Positions 61,051-64,000 of a DNA stretch of 64,000 nt are shown here, piece after piece. How positions within the stretch are numbered: position 1 is the stretch's first letter; every line of letters starts with the position of its first letter. The translations under genes were made by a program, and so were the position numbers. The notes below the pieces were generated by a model. The model made no database searches and was not told the DNA's origin. It saw only the letters and a program-made list of their open reading frames with translations. Source of the stretch: Mugil cephalus (taxonomy: Eukaryota > Chordata > Actinopteri > Mugiliformes > Mugilidae); assembly GCF_022458985.1 (NCBI RefSeq), contig NC_061774.1, positions 5,818,616 through 5,882,615 of the forward strand, given 5' to 3'.

Positions 61051-62090
61051 GCTCTCTGACAGCGGTGGAACGGTTTGCCCCAGCAGTGTTGTTTTTACAC
61101 TCCACATTCAAAGAGCCTCTACAGTCCGTTAACACAAACAGCTGTTTCTGCTTCACTGACTGCAGATATTGAAAAACTCTGGATAGTATTAAACACTCTC
61201 CTCTGATGGTCGAGTGTAAACCTGAGGATCTGTGTAAGAATCCCCCAGAACAGCTTCTGCCGCCCCGCGCCCATATGGTTCGAATCAGGCTTCGTCATTC
61301 CTTGGTTTATTCGGTAATGCCCGCTGAACCCGAGTGTTTGAGGCCAATCAAAGGCCTAATGTGCCGCCGAGTCGTCCTTTGAGACGAAGCGGGCGAATTG
61401 AAATGTACTGTCGGTCAGAAGAGATTGTGTCTCACTGTTACACACGTACGTAGAAAGCACTGTGAAGCCTTCTTTCTGATTTTTATTATTGAATATTCAT
61501 TCTGTGAATGAAAGGGGACGTTTTTCCCCCACTTTGTTTTTTAATATATATGTATATACATATATATATATGTACTCGGCCGGCAAGGGAAGTTTTTTTC
61601 AGATATATTTCTCACAAGAAATAACAGGAGTGTTAGTCACAGAAAACCAAAACTGTGAACTCAATATTCATTTCTAACAATATGTACCGCTTCTTACTGG
61701 CTAAATAAATGTGATCTAGTTATTTTTAATGTTATAGAGTTAGCTGACATTTGTTTCATAAATGTAAAAATACTGAATATTGTTCCTTTTTTATGGTATT
61801 GAGAAAGAAACCACTTCGAGTTGTGGTCCATCATCTTAATTTCTATGTTTGCATTCAAGCTGTGAATGTAAAGGAGGCGTTTAAATACATCTTTGTGCAT
61901 TTCTTCACTGAAACCCATTCTTTCGCACTTCAAAACGCACTGAACATCCATGTTTTATTCCCTCTCACATTCATTTCAGACTCAATCAATGTATCGGCAG
62001 GTTGTACTCGCATAGCAGCGAGTCAAGTAGATTCTCTTACACCAGAACGATGAGCTGAACACACACATCTGTATTGATCGGCCCTTTGTT
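61051..62090 (+). other. bod1l1 3'UTR and spacer
   Basis: AATAAA at 61704-61709 is the likely polyadenylation signal. A TATATA/TGTATA run lies at about 61540-61575. No gene is seen. Confidence 0.6.
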
Positions 62091-62099
62091 ATGTCTCAA

Positions 62100-62760
62100 A
62101 CGTTATCTGCCCGGTTTCCTAAACGGATGTGCTGTCTGTGATGTGGAAATAGCTCGAGACATTAACCAATCACCTCAGAGCGCGGAGAAGAGCAGAGGAC
62201 ATTCCTGCTCGCTAATGGGGGATAAAACTGACAAACTCAGCGTGAAATATTCCGCCATCATTAATGCGTAAGGCGCCTTTAATCACTGCACCTGAACCAT
62301 CAGGACGAAAAAGAAAAAGGAAAAAAAAAAAAGACGTTATGGAAAAGCCGGAGTCCTCTGGTTGTAGTTTTCCAGCCATTCCTGTGGATTGCTAACTTTG
62401 ACTCCTTAAAGGTGTTCCTCGCTCAGGTATTTCCTGGTGCTGCAATCCAAGCCTTAAAATATTAGCCCACCGGCTCTTATTTAAAAGGTTTGGATCAGCT
62501 TTCATTTAACCACTGGCAGACAAACAGCGCTCCTTTCACTCGCTGATGCCATTGGAGCGACTTGAGACGTCATTTTATTAGCCGCTTGCATTGTAGTCCA
62601 GGATGGTTTTTTGGGGTTTGCCAAGCAGGTTTTTCTACCGCTGAATATTTGAGGCGCGGTAGATTTATAGGCGGCGGCTTTTATGGATGAGAAGGAGGAC
62701 GGCGACCTCACATCGAGAAGCCACCTGAGAAAAACATCCAAGCCGCTGCTTTACGTGGAA
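62100..62760. promoter_or_regulatory. Candidate conserved non-coding block downstream of bod1l1
   Basis: The segment is of balanced composition with no repeats or ORF and contrasts with the AT-rich flanks. It has dense homeodomain-type and other short sites (CATTAATGCG, ATTTTATTAGCCG, CCATTAT-like, GGCGCCTTTAATC). Its regulatory role is inferred only from texture and position. In mammals BOD1L1 neighbours NKX3-2, so a long-range element for such a developmental gene is conceivable. Confidence 0.3.
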
Positions 62761-63235
62761 GGACATTTCCTCGCGCTGTGGGAGAAGGTGTGTCCATTCT
62801 CATAATCACCATTTGTACATAATCCATGATCTACGCCACCGTTTCTGATTTTAACTGCGCCCACACAGAGTTGTTGGCCAGTGTGATCTTAAATAGAAGT
62901 CTGAACACAGCACAGAAGTCCTGCTTTAAAAGGTGGTCTCCACTTATCTTATATCCATTGGTCATTTATTACAACTTCTTAATTTATTTTAGTAAATGTA
63001 GTATTAATTCAGGGTAAATAGAAAATCCTACACCAGAACTATGAAATAATAAAACCTTAGAGTTGGATAGTCAGAAGACAGTCAGGTTTTAATTTTATCT
63101 TTAAATAAAGTTGTCAAATACTTGTGTTTAATACTAATTAAAATACTCTAAAGAAAGGAAACTTAATTTGGAGATCAACCATAACTTTAAAATAACCAAC
63201 CAGTGAATTGAATGACAAGGACGATCTCATTACAT

Positions 63236-63885
63236 TATAATGTTCTTCTGGGAAACCTGGGTCCTGGTGTTTCTGAAGAGGTTACTTGGAAACGTTCCTC
63301 CACCTGGACACTGTTGCAGGCCGAGCACACTCTCATGCCACAGCGCGGGGCTGTTCCTTGCATCCTGGTGCTGTGTGTTCCCCAAGTAAGTGACACACAC
63401 CTGTGCACCATTCATGTGCTGTTAAAAAAAAAAGAAAAATGTAATCCATCTCACCAGGTTAGCTTCCTCTATTTGTCAGAGGTCCAGGTTCTGATGCTCG
63501 TGTGCCTGTTTAAGGAGCTCTCTGCAGTAGGCAGGAGTCGGCATGGACGCCCTGACTAGTCTGCAGCTACACAGCCCCCGGACAAAAACACAACCATGAC
63601 TGGCCATGATTCTCTCATCAATCCACACCTTCCTTAGTCTGCTTTTTATAGCTACTGATCACAACAGACCAGGAAGAAGTGCTGAAGTTATAGATGTGCT
63701 CTGACCCTTCGGTCGCTCAGATCTGTCACTAGCCTTTTTTTTCTTTCTGCCTCTAACGTTGGATCCGAGGACTAAATGTTGCCCTCGGTGCCAAACATGT
63801 TTCACCTGTAGTCAGGTACCACAATAAGAAGATTATCAGCGTTATTAACTTTGCCTGTCAGTGGTCATAATGATATGACTGACTC
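63236..63885. mobile_element. Rearranged Tc1-like relic: two fragments in opposite orientation
   Basis: 63236-63345 reads forward through the middle of the same Tc1-type transposase gene as at 55548 (CTGGGAAACCTGGGTCCTG). From about 63350 to 63880 the sequence is the reverse complement of the part from the middle to the 5' end (TGTGTTCCCCAAGTAAGTG; TAGCTACTGATCACAACAGA; ends CCTGTCAGTGGTCATAATGA). The element is dead, and the 115-codon ORF at 63212-63559 crosses the rearrangement. Confidence 0.8.
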
Positions 63886-64000
63886 TTTTAGAAGAGCTAA
63901 AATCTGTCTTTTTCCAACACAGTGTGACTATTTAAAGCATCTCTCCTGTGCCTAGAAATGAAAAGAGTCCATCAAAAACAGAAGCAATCGGACTTGTTTC

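Noticed and set aside
63212-63559. 115-codon ORF near the right edge
   Set aside because: It runs across two opposite-facing fragments of a Tc1-like relic, so the frame is accidental.

Overview
This window is nuclear DNA of a ray-finned fish, most likely a percomorph-type teleost. The evidence is compact multi-exon genes with GT-AG introns, an actinodin-type fin-fold gene (a family known from fishes and absent from tetrapods), teleost Tc1, L2-like and MITE repeats, and a fish-type miR-17/93/19d/25 cluster. There are seven protein-coding genes, one tRNA and four microRNA hairpins. Every exon chain given here was checked for reading phase and closes without a remainder.

Layout: 1-15109 (+) is the 3' part of stag3, the meiotic cohesin subunit, entering from the left edge. 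15110-17560 is repeat-rich spacer. 17806-19844 (+) is an intact four-exon gene encoding 406 aa that I do not recognise; its introns are largely transposon-derived. 21221-29099 (+) is mcm7, with four miRNA hairpins in its intron 13. 31278-32939 (+) is an actinodin-like gene. 38502-33880 (-) is cops6. 38819-40830 (+) is an fbxl12-like F-box gene sharing a short divergent promoter with cops6. 42900-47165 (+) is aurkb. 47936-48017 (+) is tRNA-Leu(AAG). 49422-61050 (+) is bod1l1. The rest is 3'UTR and spacer, with a possible conserved non-coding block at about 62100-62760 and a rearranged Tc1 relic at the right edge.

The gene content leans to chromosome biology: meiotic cohesion (stag3), replication licensing (mcm7), mitotic kinase (aurkb), biorientation and fork protection (bod1l1), and the ubiquitin/NEDD8 axis (cops6, fbxl12-like). 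Promoter sequences fit this: E2F-type sites before mcm7 (G1/S) and three CCAAT boxes at exact 33-bp spacing plus a CHR-like TTTGAA before aurkb (G2/M). The stag3/mcm7/cops6 linkage matches the vertebrate block on human 7q22. The actinodin-like gene sits between mcm7 and cops6, which in mammals are direct tail-to-tail neighbours.

The most novel item is the unrecognised gene at 17806-19844. Intron 1 ends in a LINE 3' tail and is bounded by a duplicated AGGT, so splicing restores an uninterrupted reading frame exactly. Intron 3 is almost exactly a 368-bp MITE whose terminal repeat supplies the acceptor and three codons. Intron 2 and a possible 3'UTR intron also end in LINE tails at their acceptors.
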